Source of the DNA: Chrysomallon squamiferum
Taxonomy: Eukaryota; Mollusca; Gastropoda; Neomphalida; Peltospiridae
Direction: 5' to 3'
NCBI GenBank assembly: GCA_012295275.1
Contig: CM022668.1
Span: 16,149,891 to 16,160,890, forward strand
Length of the DNA: 11,000 nt
Shown here: piece by piece, positions 1 through 7,225 of the stretch
Numbering within the stretch: position 1 is the stretch's first letter
Layout of the letters: each line of letters starts with the position of its first letter
Translations under genes and position numbers: made by a program
The notes under the pieces: generated by a model
Told to the model about the DNA's origin: nothing
Databases searched by the model: none
What the model saw: only the letters and a program-made list of their open reading frames with translations

Positions 1-231
1 TCATTGGTCTGTACTATTATGAAAACCTGTTACCCATTTTATCCCCAGTGTCTGTGTATTACAGAAATAAGCTAAAAATCTCAGTTGTATTGTTCTGGAT
101 AAGTAAACAGCATTTAGAGCTAATGTTAGAAATATGTTCTAACTGGCCTGTCATCTGTCTGTTTATTTAATTGTCTTGTATGAATTCTAAACAGTGCACA
201 CAATAACAAATATTTTTACTTTTTATTCCAG
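1..231 (+). other. 3' part of an upstream ADAM17 intron
   Basis: AT-rich, ends in the acceptor tactttttattccag. I see no exon in it. The preceding ADAM17 exon must lie left of the window. Confidence 0.75.
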
Positions 232-333
232 TCCTGTGAATCATGAATGTTGTGTTGACTGTAAGACAGCAAGGATTGGTTACGTCTGTAACCAAGGAAG
301 CTCAAATTCCTGCAAGAAAACATCTCACTGTCT
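232..333 (+). CDS. ADAM17: ADAM17 exon a: disintegrin-like region
   Basis: A pyrimidine-rich acceptor (tattccag) ends at 231. The first base completes a codon from an upstream exon, then the frame reads PVNHECCVDCK onward with six cysteines. Their spacing (CC-x2-C-x8-C-x7-C-x5-C) equals that of human ADAM17. The frame meets TAA at 341-343, so the exon must end earlier. The preferred end is 333, before a U12-type 5' splice site ATATCCTTAA. The alternative end is 329, using a poor GT donor, and it would lose the last conserved cysteine. Confidence 0.9.
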
Positions 334-3300
334 ATATCCTTAACTTGGTTACCTTGGTTACGTTCCATCATGCCAAATCTTAAGTTTAAATTGATAGGCT
401 ATAACAAGCATTGTCTCACTAAAAAAAAAAAACCTAAAAATGATTTTGTTTATAAATTTATACAATTTTTTCTTCTTCTGTTTTGTGGCTATTTTATTAT
501 TAACAAAGATCAGACATCAATTGTACATAATGAAAATATTTTGAAGTATGAAAGTTGTATATGTATGTATGTGCAACCATAAGTTCATTTTATTTTGAAA
601 ACTGATAAATATTTGCCTTAAGTAAGAATCTGAATAACTTTATGTATGTTAGAGGTTTACATACACACAAGTATGTGCTGCCAAAGGTTAATATTGTATA
701 GAAAACTGACGAATGTTTTATAAGTATTTTCCTTAACGAAAGTCACTGGGGATGGGCTTACCTGCCCAACACCTACAAATGCAGATGACAACACTGACTG
801 TTTGGATGGGTGAGTTTTATTTTTTGTTTTTTTCAATAGTAAAAATTGCATTTCAGTTTTAAATGTTTCACAGCTGATACTGACATGGCATATAACTTTA
901 CATAAATTTTGTTCTGTAAGACATTGTAATTTAGTCACTTAAATTTAAAATCTTTTTAAATTGGTATAGCATTTAGAAAAATTTAATTTTTTAATCCTAC
1001 AAAAAAAACAAAATGATAATTATTAACTGCTAAATGTGACTGGGGTGTGTTATGTTATTAAATAATATTTGCTCAGTTTAAATCAGATGTATTTATGTCT
1101 CTGCTTGTTTATCTGTGTGTCTGTCAGCATTTTTTCATCTATCTACTTCTTTTTTCTTTCTTTAGCTATTTTTATTTATTTATGTATTTATTTATTTATT
1201 TATTTATTATATTTCAGGGGTAAATGTTTCCAGGGTGTCTGCAAACCTTTCTGTGAGGCAAGAGGTTTAGTAACCTGTGTTTGCGAGGAAGGTCAGTTGA
1301 GAATCATTAAAATTTAATTTTATTAGAAGAAACACTGAAAATATAATGTGGGGCTGTTTAAAATGATACCACTCATATATACATAACTATATATATATAT
1401 ATTTGTGCATGTGTGTGTGTGTATGTGTTACAGGAATTATGTATAATCAGAACATATGTGTAATTCCTGAAAATTTCACAGAATATGTGTAAATTCTGGT
1501 TCCATCAGGAAACTGGCAACACAAAGTCTGTAGTAGATCATCCTCTGACTGTAACTGATGGAAATGTTCACAAGGGAGGCTAGATCATTGCAGTCCAGTG
1601 CAAACTTCACAACCCAACAGTGCTGCAAATGGGGAACACTTAATTCTGTTGTGAAAACTAGACTCCTGAAACTGAATAAATTCAAGACCAAAAGTCCATT
1701 CTGTTATATTGTTTTCTCCTCCTAACCAACAAACAGCCATGTCCTCAATGTCACAGCTTGCTCTTTCTGCAGACACACTTGACTCTGTGGATGTCAAGGT
1801 TTTTATTTGGACCATCGTCACCTCTGTCCAGTTTACTTTCACTTCAATGATTCCACATATTTTCTGAAATTTTGAGGAATTACAGATATTTCCTATTAAT
1901 ACATATTTTCTATAATATTTATATATATAAATGAATGTGTTTCCACTGAATAAATAAATACAAATATTATAATTTCATTGCAGTGGCCAGTTCTTGTCTG
2001 CGATGTTGTAGAAATAACACAAATTCAACATGTCAGCCGTACAGTGAAAACACCCCACTGCCTAATGGCAGACCTTGTATCCAGGGTTACTGTGATGAGG
2101 TCAGTACCATCTCTTGTACCCTCTCTTGTAACCTACAGAAATAAATATCATACCAGATGTGTAACATTCTGTTACTTGTATAAATAAACATCATCTTCAA
2201 ACCTCCATTTGAGTAAATCTGTTTAAAATTCTGTAGATGTCTAAGGTTGTGAATTATATTTTAAACAGTTCAAATTTATTCCAGTTAATCTATTTAAAAT
2301 TCTGCAGATGTAAAAATTCAGCAAAAATCTAAGATAATGAATTATAATTTAAATAGAAGAAATTAATTTATTTTTGAATAGTTGTTAAATTATATTCTTC
2401 TGCTTTGTGGACTTAAAGAATGTTAAACTGAAATGGTGATACATAAATAAGCCATAAAAGAAGTCAAAAATTTAAATTAAAACATTATAACCACAAAAAA
2501 AGAAAAGAAAAGGAAAATAAAATTCTTTTGTAAGAGATATCTAAATCTTCATCTGTTCTAAGTAATATAATCAGTTTAAAATTTAATGTTTCATTTCTGT
2601 TTTTCAGGGTTCCTGCAAAAAGACTGTACAAAACACAATTGAAAGATTGTTTTCCATCATTCAGAATTTATCAGTTGACAAAATAGGTGAGTATAGAATA
2701 AATAACTTTCTTCTTCTTAATTTCATAATTGTGATAATGATCCCAAAATATTAAAATATACATTAACACATCCCGTAAGTAAACACAAAAACATTAGAAA
2801 CTGGAAAAATTGTATAATGTAAAACAGAGTTATCTGTCCTTGTATGATATAAAATTATTGTTTAATATATAAATGTATATGTCATGTGAAGACAGAACAA
2901 GCTTTTTCTTCTTTTATGTAGAAAATTAAATAAATTATTAAATCTTCATGATCTTGATATTTAGTTCTAGACTTGTTATGGATGTTAATTTTTTTTTTTT
3001 TCTTTCAGTGGAGTTTTTCAGAAATAACATGGTGGGCACAGTCTTGATATTTTCTCTCCTAGTGTGGATTCCTGTTTGTATTTTTCTCAGCTTAAGGGTA
3101 AGAAAATAATAATAATAATAATAATAATAATAAGAAGAAGAAGAAGAAGAAGAAGAAGAAAGAAAAAGAAATAAAAATACCTTACACAAAATTAATATGA
3201 ACTTTGATGATAAGAATAATTTGTTTTTTGTTTATTCCAAAGCAGTTTTTTAAATTAATGACTGAAAACGTTTTTGTTACTAATGAAGTATGATGAATAA

Positions 3301-4745
3301 TTTAACAAGCTCATCAGTATAATAATCTATTTTACAGTGATGAATTTTCTTCTTAAAACATTTTTGTTTAATTTCTGAGAAAATGTATATAAATCGAATA
3401 TTATGTTATAAAAACATCACTTAGATAATGAATAATATTCACTGATAGGTGGTTTAGAAGATACTATATTAGTATTTGTTTAAATTATACAGATATTAAA
3501 AAGATATTAAATGTTTTTGTTATTAAAGGATTATGAAAGGAAGAAGAGATTCAAGACTGACATGTATCGCGAAATAAGACGTGTATGTATTTTTTTCATC
3601 ATAAACTTTGGTTTTCAAGTACTTTATTCACAGTTACACAGACTGTGATTTAGCATTAACCACAGACCACAATCTTCAGAATATTCCTTAATTATTATTA
3701 AATCCATTTATTTATCAAGTTTTTTTTTTAGAGGTTTTGTTTTTCATGTATGACGATAAAAAATAATTTGAAAAAATAAAACCTATGGTAAAGGTTAATA
3801 GCAAATGTATTGATTGATAATAATGCGATTCAAAAGTTTCAGTGTATGTCATTTTATTAATTATTTTTTATTTATTTTAATCTGAATAGAATGTGTCAAA
3901 TCTACCCAGTTTTCTGAACAGGTGCAAACTGTTTTAAATATTTAATATGTAGTTTTACTAAAACTGTTTATTTATATTAATGGATTGAAATTTTGTTTTA
4001 ATGTCAATAGAATTTGTCAAATAAATTTTTTTTTTTTTTAATGGATGTTTAAAGTCTTTTAAATATTTAATGTATATTATTTTTTGAAAATGTACTGATT
4101 GAGTTATTCAGTATTATCTATTTTATTAAAAAAAAAAATAAATAAATAAAAATTATTCTTTTGCAGTATTGAATATTTCAAATAAATTTAACTAGAATGA
4201 GTCAGATCTGGTCAGGATTAAAATGCTTTAAATATTAAATATACAGTTTTAGTGAAAATGTATCATTTAATAGTTGTCAGTAAAGTTTTTTTTTTATATT
4301 GGCCATTTTATGAAATTAAATTTTTAATTATCTTCACTGGAATGGGTCAGATTTTAATGGATTTTTAAAATCTTTTAAATATTTAACCTCTGCTATTATT
4401 GGAAAATGTTTTGTTTGATATGCCATTAAACTGATTTGGTTTAGACTGTTTTAAAAAATATTTTAATTTATATTTTCTTTCGATGGATAAAATTTTCTGT
4501 TTAATTTGAATACAGTGTGTCCAGATCTACATAATTTCTTATATACATTCTCTACTTGGAAACTATGTTATTTTCTAAGTTGGTTTTTGACGTGGACTGT
4601 TTTATTATTTTTCTGTGTTTTAAAGGATCGAAACTTGGTGTTTGATGAAGATGGCAGAAAAACAAAAATTCAGCAGAAAGTGCAAAGGCGACGACAACAA
4701 TCAAGTAGCTCATCAGAACATGTCTACGACCTTGCCAGGTTCTGA
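232..4745 (+). CDS. ADAM17: ADAM17 (TACE) metalloprotease orthologue, C-terminal part, 8 exons (5' end outside window)
   Basis: Joining exons 232-333, 747-809, 1218-1291, 1984-2099, 2608-2686, 3009-3097, 3529-3582 and 4626-4745 gives one open frame of 231 residues ending in TGA. It follows the human ADAM17 cysteine pattern nearly position for position. Residues 1-80 are the end of the disintegrin-like region (CC-x2-C-x8-C-x7-C-x5-C, then GKC-x4-C-x3-C). Residues 80-118 are the membrane-proximal domain with CLRCC. Residues 119-150 match the CANDIS helix, 152-173 form one transmembrane helix (MVGTVLIFSLLVWIPVCIFL), and 175-231 are the cytoplasmic tail. Known family role: plasma-membrane sheddase that releases ectodomains such as TNF, EGFR ligands and Notch-pathway proteins. 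The prodomain and HExxH catalytic domain must lie left of position 1. The tail is 57 residues against roughly 130 in human. The last exon and stop are less certain than the rest. Orthology rests on remembered family patterns, not a search. Confidence 0.93.
334..746 (+). other. U12-type AT-AC intron in ADAM17
   Basis: The intron begins ATATCCTTAA, the U12-type 5' splice site consensus. It ends GTCAC after TTCCTTAAC (729-737), an exact match to the minor-spliceosome branch site. The likely branch A at 736 is 10 nt before the last intron base, within the usual U12 distance. Splicing 333 to 747 is in phase (CT|T = Leu) and gives C-L-G-D-G-L-T-C, the same C-x6-C spacing as human ADAM17. No polypyrimidine tract precedes the acceptor, as expected for U12 introns. 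The competing GT-AG reading (330-742) is also in frame but has donor GTCTAT and replaces the conserved Cys by Phe. Confidence 0.85.
747..809 (+). CDS. ADAM17: ADAM17 exon b: disintegrin-like region
   Basis: This exon encodes GDGLTCPTPTNADDNTDCLD, aligning with the human stretch between the conserved YC and CLDLGKC. It ends GG before a strong donor GTGAGT at 810-815. The split Gly codon GG|G joins to 1218. The start depends on the AT-AC reading of the preceding intron; under a GT-AG reading it would be 743. A long open frame on the opposite strand (938-657) is an antisense shadow. Confidence 0.88.
1167..1208 (+). repeat. (TTTA)n microsatellite in intron before exon c
   Basis: Near-perfect TTTA/TATT repeats run up to about 10 nt before the acceptor at 1217. 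They supply much of the pyrimidine-rich tract upstream of this 3' splice site, so length changes here would alter acceptor context. Confidence 0.85.
1218..1291 (+). CDS. ADAM17: ADAM17 exon c: end of disintegrin region
   Basis: The acceptor is atatttcag ending at 1217 and the donor is GTCAGT at 1292. The exon encodes GKCFQGVCKPFCEARG then LVTCVCEE, aligning with the human GKCKDGKCIPFCE...SCACNE segment. The intercysteine loop before TCVC is one residue shorter than in human. A single G is left over for the split Val codon completed at 1984. Confidence 0.93.
1292..1983 (+). other. ADAM17 intron (692 nt) with a GC-richer island
   Basis: GT-AG intron, donor GTCAGT and acceptor tttcattgcag. It holds a (TA)n/(TG)n microsatellite at about 1387-1430. 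An inverted pair CAGGAATTA / TAATTCCTG lies at 1431-1439 and 1461-1469. An island at about 1480-1850 is clearly less AT-rich than its surroundings: 29 of 60 bases are G or C in 1741-1800 by my count, against roughly a fifth in nearby lines. The island is listed separately. Confidence 0.8.
1476..1880 (-). pseudogene. Possible fossil coding fragment of unknown family, inside ADAM17 intron
   Basis: The - strand of this GC-richer island carries two overlapping open frames, 1842-1585 and 1691-1476, each interrupted where the other continues. That is the pattern of a frameshifted coding remnant. The upper frame has a protein-like composition, with spaced Cys and Trp (SCDIEDMAVCWLGGENNITEW) and mixed hydrophobic and charged residues. 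An AG-type acceptor-like TTTCAG lies just upstream on that strand, at about 1862-1867. I do not recognise the family. It could be a decayed transposon gene, a duplicated exon from elsewhere, or chance in a GC-richer stretch. Confidence 0.3.
1984..2099 (+). CDS. ADAM17: ADAM17 exon d: membrane-proximal domain with CxxC
   Basis: The acceptor tttcattgcag ends at 1983. The exon encodes ASSCLRCCRNNTNSTCQPYS and continues to RPCIQGYCDE, ending phase 0 before donor GTCAGT. It aligns with human NSCKVCCRDLSGRCVPY...GKPCTVGFCD. The CLRCC segment keeps the CxxC motif that in human ADAM17 is the redox-sensitive, PDI-responsive switch of the membrane-proximal domain. An NNT/NST pair gives potential N-glycosylation sequons. 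Confidence 0.94.
2100..2607 (+). other. ADAM17 intron (508 nt), AT-rich
   Basis: GT-AG intron from donor GTCAGT to acceptor ctgtttttcag. It contains a loose duplication of a TTTAAAATTCTG-containing block (about 2220 and 2292) and no coding signal that I can see. Confidence 0.85.
2608..2686 (+). CDS. ADAM17: ADAM17 exon e: CANDIS juxtamembrane segment
   Basis: The exon encodes GSCKKTVQNTIERLFSIIQN then LSVDKI, followed by G of a split Val codon and donor GTGAGT at 2687. It aligns with human [26 protein letters not shown]. This amphipathic stretch just outside the membrane is the CANDIS helix, which in human ADAM17 binds substrates such as IL-6R and contacts membrane lipids. The IER and LS positions are kept. 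Confidence 0.93.
2687..3008 (+). other. ADAM17 intron (322 nt), AT-rich
   Basis: Runs from donor GTGAGT to acceptor tttctttcag, with a T-rich tract at about 2988-3005. I see nothing else in it. Confidence 0.85.
3009..3097 (+). CDS. ADAM17: ADAM17 exon f: transmembrane helix
   Basis: After the split Val codon the exon reads EFFRNN, then the hydrophobic helix MVGTVLIFSLLVWIPVCIFL, then SLR before donor GTAAGA. Human ADAM17 has [20 protein letters not shown] at this point, so the helix is strongly conserved. This is the segment through which iRhom partners recognise ADAM17 in animals (established knowledge). Confidence 0.95.
3098..3528 (+). other. ADAM17 intron (431 nt) with (AAT)n(AAG)n tract
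   Basis: Donor GTAAGA, acceptor gttattaaag. A trinucleotide tract starts 8 nt inside the intron. The rest is AT-rich with no further coding signal. Confidence 0.82.
3106..3160 (+). repeat. (AAT)n then (AAG)n compound microsatellite
   Basis: About nine AAT units to 3131 are followed by about nine AAG units to 3160. The tract lies immediately downstream of the transmembrane exon's donor. Its antisense reading produces a spurious polytyrosine/polyserine frame. Confidence 0.95.
3529..3582 (+). CDS. ADAM17: ADAM17 exon g: basic cytoplasmic segment (54 nt)
   Basis: The exon encodes DYERKKRFKTDMYREIRR between acceptor attaaag and donor GTATGT, phase 0 at both ends. It is strongly basic, as expected for a juxtamembrane cytoplasmic stop-transfer segment. 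It has little obvious similarity to the human tail beyond charge. Being 54 nt and phase-symmetric, it could be skipped without changing frame. Confidence 0.8.
3583..4625 (+). other. ADAM17 last intron (1043 nt) with degenerate tandem duplication
   Basis: Donor GTATGT, acceptor ctgtgttttaaag. The intron is AT-rich and contains a diverged repeat block (about 3887-4520, listed separately) and A/T homopolymer runs at about 4023-4037 and 4128-4138. I found no extra exon between exon g and the final exon. Confidence 0.75.
3887..4520 (+). repeat. Diverged tandem repeat, irregular units of about 120-185 bp
   Basis: Related blocks begin at 3887 (TAGAATGTGTC), 4008 (TAGAATTTGTC), 4193 (TAGAATGAGTC) and 4338 (TGGAATGGGTC), with a partial one near 4508. 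Each is followed about 40-60 nt later by TTTAAATATT(T)AA and, in most copies, a GAAAATGT-like segment. Unit length varies because of A/T-run indels. This looks like an old local duplication that lengthened the intron. Confidence 0.6.
4626..4745 (+). CDS. ADAM17: ADAM17 final exon: cytoplasmic tail and stop
   Basis: After acceptor ttttaaag the exon encodes DRNLVFDEDGRKTKIQQK, a basic VQRRRQQ stretch, a run of five Ser, and EHVYDLARF before TGA. It is in phase with exon g. The RRRQQSSSSSE cluster is a plausible phosphorylation site for basic-directed kinases (inference). The tail is much shorter than in vertebrates and not alignable by eye. The last codons lie inside a minisatellite copy (4736 onward). 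A weak GT (CCAG|GTTCTG) overlaps them, so a spliced extension cannot be excluded. Confidence 0.72.
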   Translation, partial: DRNLVFDEDGRKTKIQQKVQRRRQQSSSSSEHVYDLARF

Positions 4746-4945
4746 TATTCACACACACACATATATATATATATATGTATGTATGTATGTATGAATGATA
4801 TAATCAGGTTCTGATATTCACACACACACACATATATATATGTATGTATGAATGATATAATCAGGTTCTGATATACTGGCTTATTATATAGCAAAGTTCT
4901 GATATCTTGTGTCTTTATGATAAACCAAGTTTTGATATTTTATAT

Positions 4946-5074
4946 CAGGGGTTGGCAACCTTTTGGAGAGAGGGGGGGTCTAGACAGCTATGAACTGTTT
5001 TGGAGGAGGGCCAACATACCAAATGTATTATATATATATACACACAAACACACACATGCACAAACATACACCTA

Positions 5075-5167
<93 letters not shown>

Positions 5168-5341
5168 TGTCTTCAGTATTGAGCACTAAAAAGTGATGCT
5201 AGGAAGCAAGGTTGCTTTGATCTGGAGGTTTAAAGAAAAAACAAAGAAGTTAATGTAACAATTGATGTCCAGGTGTTCAGCTGGTGGGCGGGACCAAAAT
5301 CCCTGGCGGGCGGGATGTGGCCCGTGGGTTGCCAAACCCTG
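4946..5341 (+). mobile_element. Non-autonomous hAT-like element (MITE), 396 bp
   Basis: The left end is CAGGGGTTGGCAACC and the right end, reverse-complemented, is CAGGGTTTGGCAACC, so the terminal inverted repeats match at 14 of 15 positions. CAGGGGT(T/C)GGCAA ends and a GC-rich GGCGGGCGGGATGTGGCCCG block near one end are typical of hAT-Charlie-type elements (established pattern). There is no transposase frame. The flanking 8-mers TTTTATAT and TCTCATTT agree at only 5 of 8 positions, so the target-site duplication is decayed or uncertain. A TA/CA/TC microsatellite fills its centre. Confidence 0.8.
5081..5162 (+). repeat. (TC)41 microsatellite inside the hAT-like element
   Basis: A perfect TC dinucleotide run of 82 nt, preceded by imperfect TATA, CACA and ATCTCTG tracts from 5028. 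It explains the long Ser-Leu repeat frames in this interval, which are not genes. Confidence 0.97.
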
Positions 5342-5775
5342 TCTCATTTGTATATTTGCCAAGTTTTTATATCCTATATCTATACGATATAACCAAGTTT
5401 TGATATCTTATATCTATATGATATAACCAAGTTTTGATATCTTACAAATCTGTGATATAGCCATACATCTGATGTTGTACATTTTATATATTTCACATTT
5501 ATAAGATTAACAATTGCGATTTGCTCATTCACATCAGAACTGAGTTCTGATACACAATACAGTCCTATTCTGATATTGCATCTATCTAGTTCTGATACTG
5601 TACATAATTATATTCTATGTATGTATTTCATTCTAATGCACAAATGTTTTTCGTGGAAACGCTGTAATACTGCTGTTTGAAAGAATTACTTGATTAATAT
5701 TCATCTAATCGTGTATTAAATTTTATGGTAGTCATTGTCAAATGTCGCTTGGTTTTTGTTTACCATGTTGTCTTA

Positions 5776-5781
5776 AATAAA
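5776..5781 (+). terminator. Candidate ADAM17 polyadenylation signal AATAAA
   Basis: AATAAA followed by a G/T-rich TTATGATGTGAGAG stretch, about 1.03 kb after the stop codon. It is the first canonical hexamer with a plausible downstream element that I see. Other AATAAA copies (for example at 6956) are possible in such AT-rich DNA. If used, the minisatellite and the hAT element would be part of the 3' UTR. Confidence 0.35.
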
Positions 5782-6265
5782 ATTATGATGTGAGAGAAAA
5801 ACTACTGAAATTGCTCAATTGTTTGCTGTTTGTATTATGTTAGTTTTCATAATATCTGTACATATTAATTTTTATATTTTTTACTAGTATTAGCAGTTTA
5901 CAAAATCAGTTGAGCTTTATGATCAAAAATGGTAGTTTATAAGCGATGTGTATGCAATCAGATATGTTTAAAATTTGACAAAAATTTGTACTAGTGAAAC
6001 AATGGCAAAATTATATAAAATTTTAGTTTGTATGATAGATGCAAATTTTAAAAAAAACTAACTTAATCTTGATATTATTTAAGATATAAAACACACTAGA
6101 ACTTCACAAAACAGTAAATACAGGTTAATAATTGTTGTTTTTTGTTATTGTTTATATTTGGTGTCATATGAAAAATTTAGCATTAATATTGTATTTTATA
6201 GTATTTTAAAGCATTGTTCAATGTTCCATATATGTTTAATATATTTCTACTTTTATCTTAATAAT

Positions 6266-6299
6266 GGTAATGATGATGATGATGATGGTGATGATGATG
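6266..6299 (+). repeat. (GAT)n microsatellite, with (TG)n 45 nt further on
   Basis: Imperfect GAT triplets, with a (TG)n run at about 6345-6364. Read in frame they give poly-Asp and Cys-Val runs, which is the mark of a repeat and not a gene. Confidence 0.9.
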
Positions 6300-7225
6300 C
6301 ATGTGTATATGTCTGGTTATGTGTATATAATAATGTATGTAATTGTGTGTGTGTGTGTGTGTGTGAAGGAGATAAATTGTGGAGATTATAAATATTCTTT
6401 TGTAGATAATAATTATTATGTGATTTAACAACTGGATTATTTATAATTTTCTTACTTGAAATTTATTTGGGTTTTTTGTTTTTATATTTATTAAATACAG
6501 TTTATGATTTAATTTTTTATATTTTTATTATACACATTTTAATTTTTTTTTAAAATATTTTTATAAAAAAAAAAGAAGAAATATTACCTGTTTTTATATC
6601 AAATTAAATAATATATTTTATGTTTTTTATAATATTAATGTATTTTATGAGAGTGAATTTTATTTTAAAAGAAAAAATATTGCAATTTTTTTTTTTAGTT
6701 AATCTGTTTTATGTTTCTTATAATATTAATATATTCTGTGATATGAAAGTGAATGTTATTTTAATAATGTCTGAGTTTTACTCTGTTCTGTTTGAAATGT
6801 GATATTACTTGTTGTTTGAGATCTGTTTTTAATTTTGTAAACATTTTATTTACAATTTGTTATTTTTAACACACATATAACTGCACCATTTAGCAATGTT
6901 TGAAATTAAAAACTGAGATTATTCAGTGTTTTTCATATTGTGTTATATTTGTTGAAATAAAATATTTCATAACAAAATGTGTTTGTTTTAAAACACTGTT
7001 TTACAAAAAATATTTAAAGAATTCTTCCATTTCTTCTTCTTATTATAATTATTATTATTATTATTTTAAAGGATTACTTTATCCAGAGTTATCCAAATAA
7101 ATAAAAATAGGATAGTGTATAATTTTGGCATATAGTGGTGGAGCACATACTGGAATGTGAAAAACCTTGCAATTCTATATCTTAGAATGGTGCCTACTTT
7201 TCTCAAATTTACTTCTTGTAGTAAA

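Larger units (their letters stand above)
4736..5600 (+). repeat. GATAT-rich degenerate minisatellite, starting within the ADAM17 stop region
   Basis: CAGGTTCTGATAT occurs at 4736, 4805 and 4862; the first copy contains the ADAM17 stop. CA, TA and TATG microsatellites of changing length separate the copies. Further on the unit becomes CCAAGTTTTGATAT with an exact 34-bp period (5359, 5393, 5427), plus one copy at 4925. More diverged TCTGATA copies continue to about 5600. The hAT-like element at 4946-5341 interrupts the array. Confidence 0.8.
5601..7225. other. AT-rich intergenic/3' flanking DNA, no gene seen
   Basis: The short open frames here read through low-complexity AT-rich sequence and have no domain-like composition. 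Contents are simple repeats: GATGATG at about 6266-6299, (TG)n at about 6345-6364, an (ATT)n tract at about 7043-7064, and long A or T runs. Confidence 0.75.

Noticed and set aside
370-582. 70-codon + strand open frame with a hydrophobic segment
   Set aside because: It lies inside the AT-AC intron, is dominated by A/T-run codons (poly-Lys, Phe/Leu) and crosses low-complexity sequence. No family pattern.
657-938. 93-codon - strand open frame
   Set aside because: Antisense shadow over ADAM17 exon b and neighbouring intron. The + strand has the conserved cysteine pattern.
1431-1469. Inverted pair CAGGAATTA / TAATTCCTG as ends of a MITE
   Set aside because: Only 9 bp match, the interval is 39 nt, the match stops at once on the inside, and there is no target-site duplication. 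Chance is likely in AT-rich DNA.
2938-3189. - strand frame with poly-Ser and poly-Tyr
   Set aside because: Translation of the AAG/AAT microsatellite in antisense, over the transmembrane exon.
4917-5196. Three overlapping + strand frames rich in Ser-Leu repeats
   Set aside because: They are the (TC)n microsatellite inside the hAT-like element. All frames of a TC run are open.
7021-7090. TTTTAAAGGATTAC as a further ADAM17 exon acceptor, resembling those at 3528 and 4625
   Set aside because: No coding continuation in the ADAM17 tail follows, and the ADAM17 frame already ends at 4745.
6158-7100. Short + strand frames with poly-Asp, Cys-Val or poly-Tyr runs
   Set aside because: Products of GAT, TG and ATT repeats in AT-rich DNA. 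No domain-like content and no splice context.
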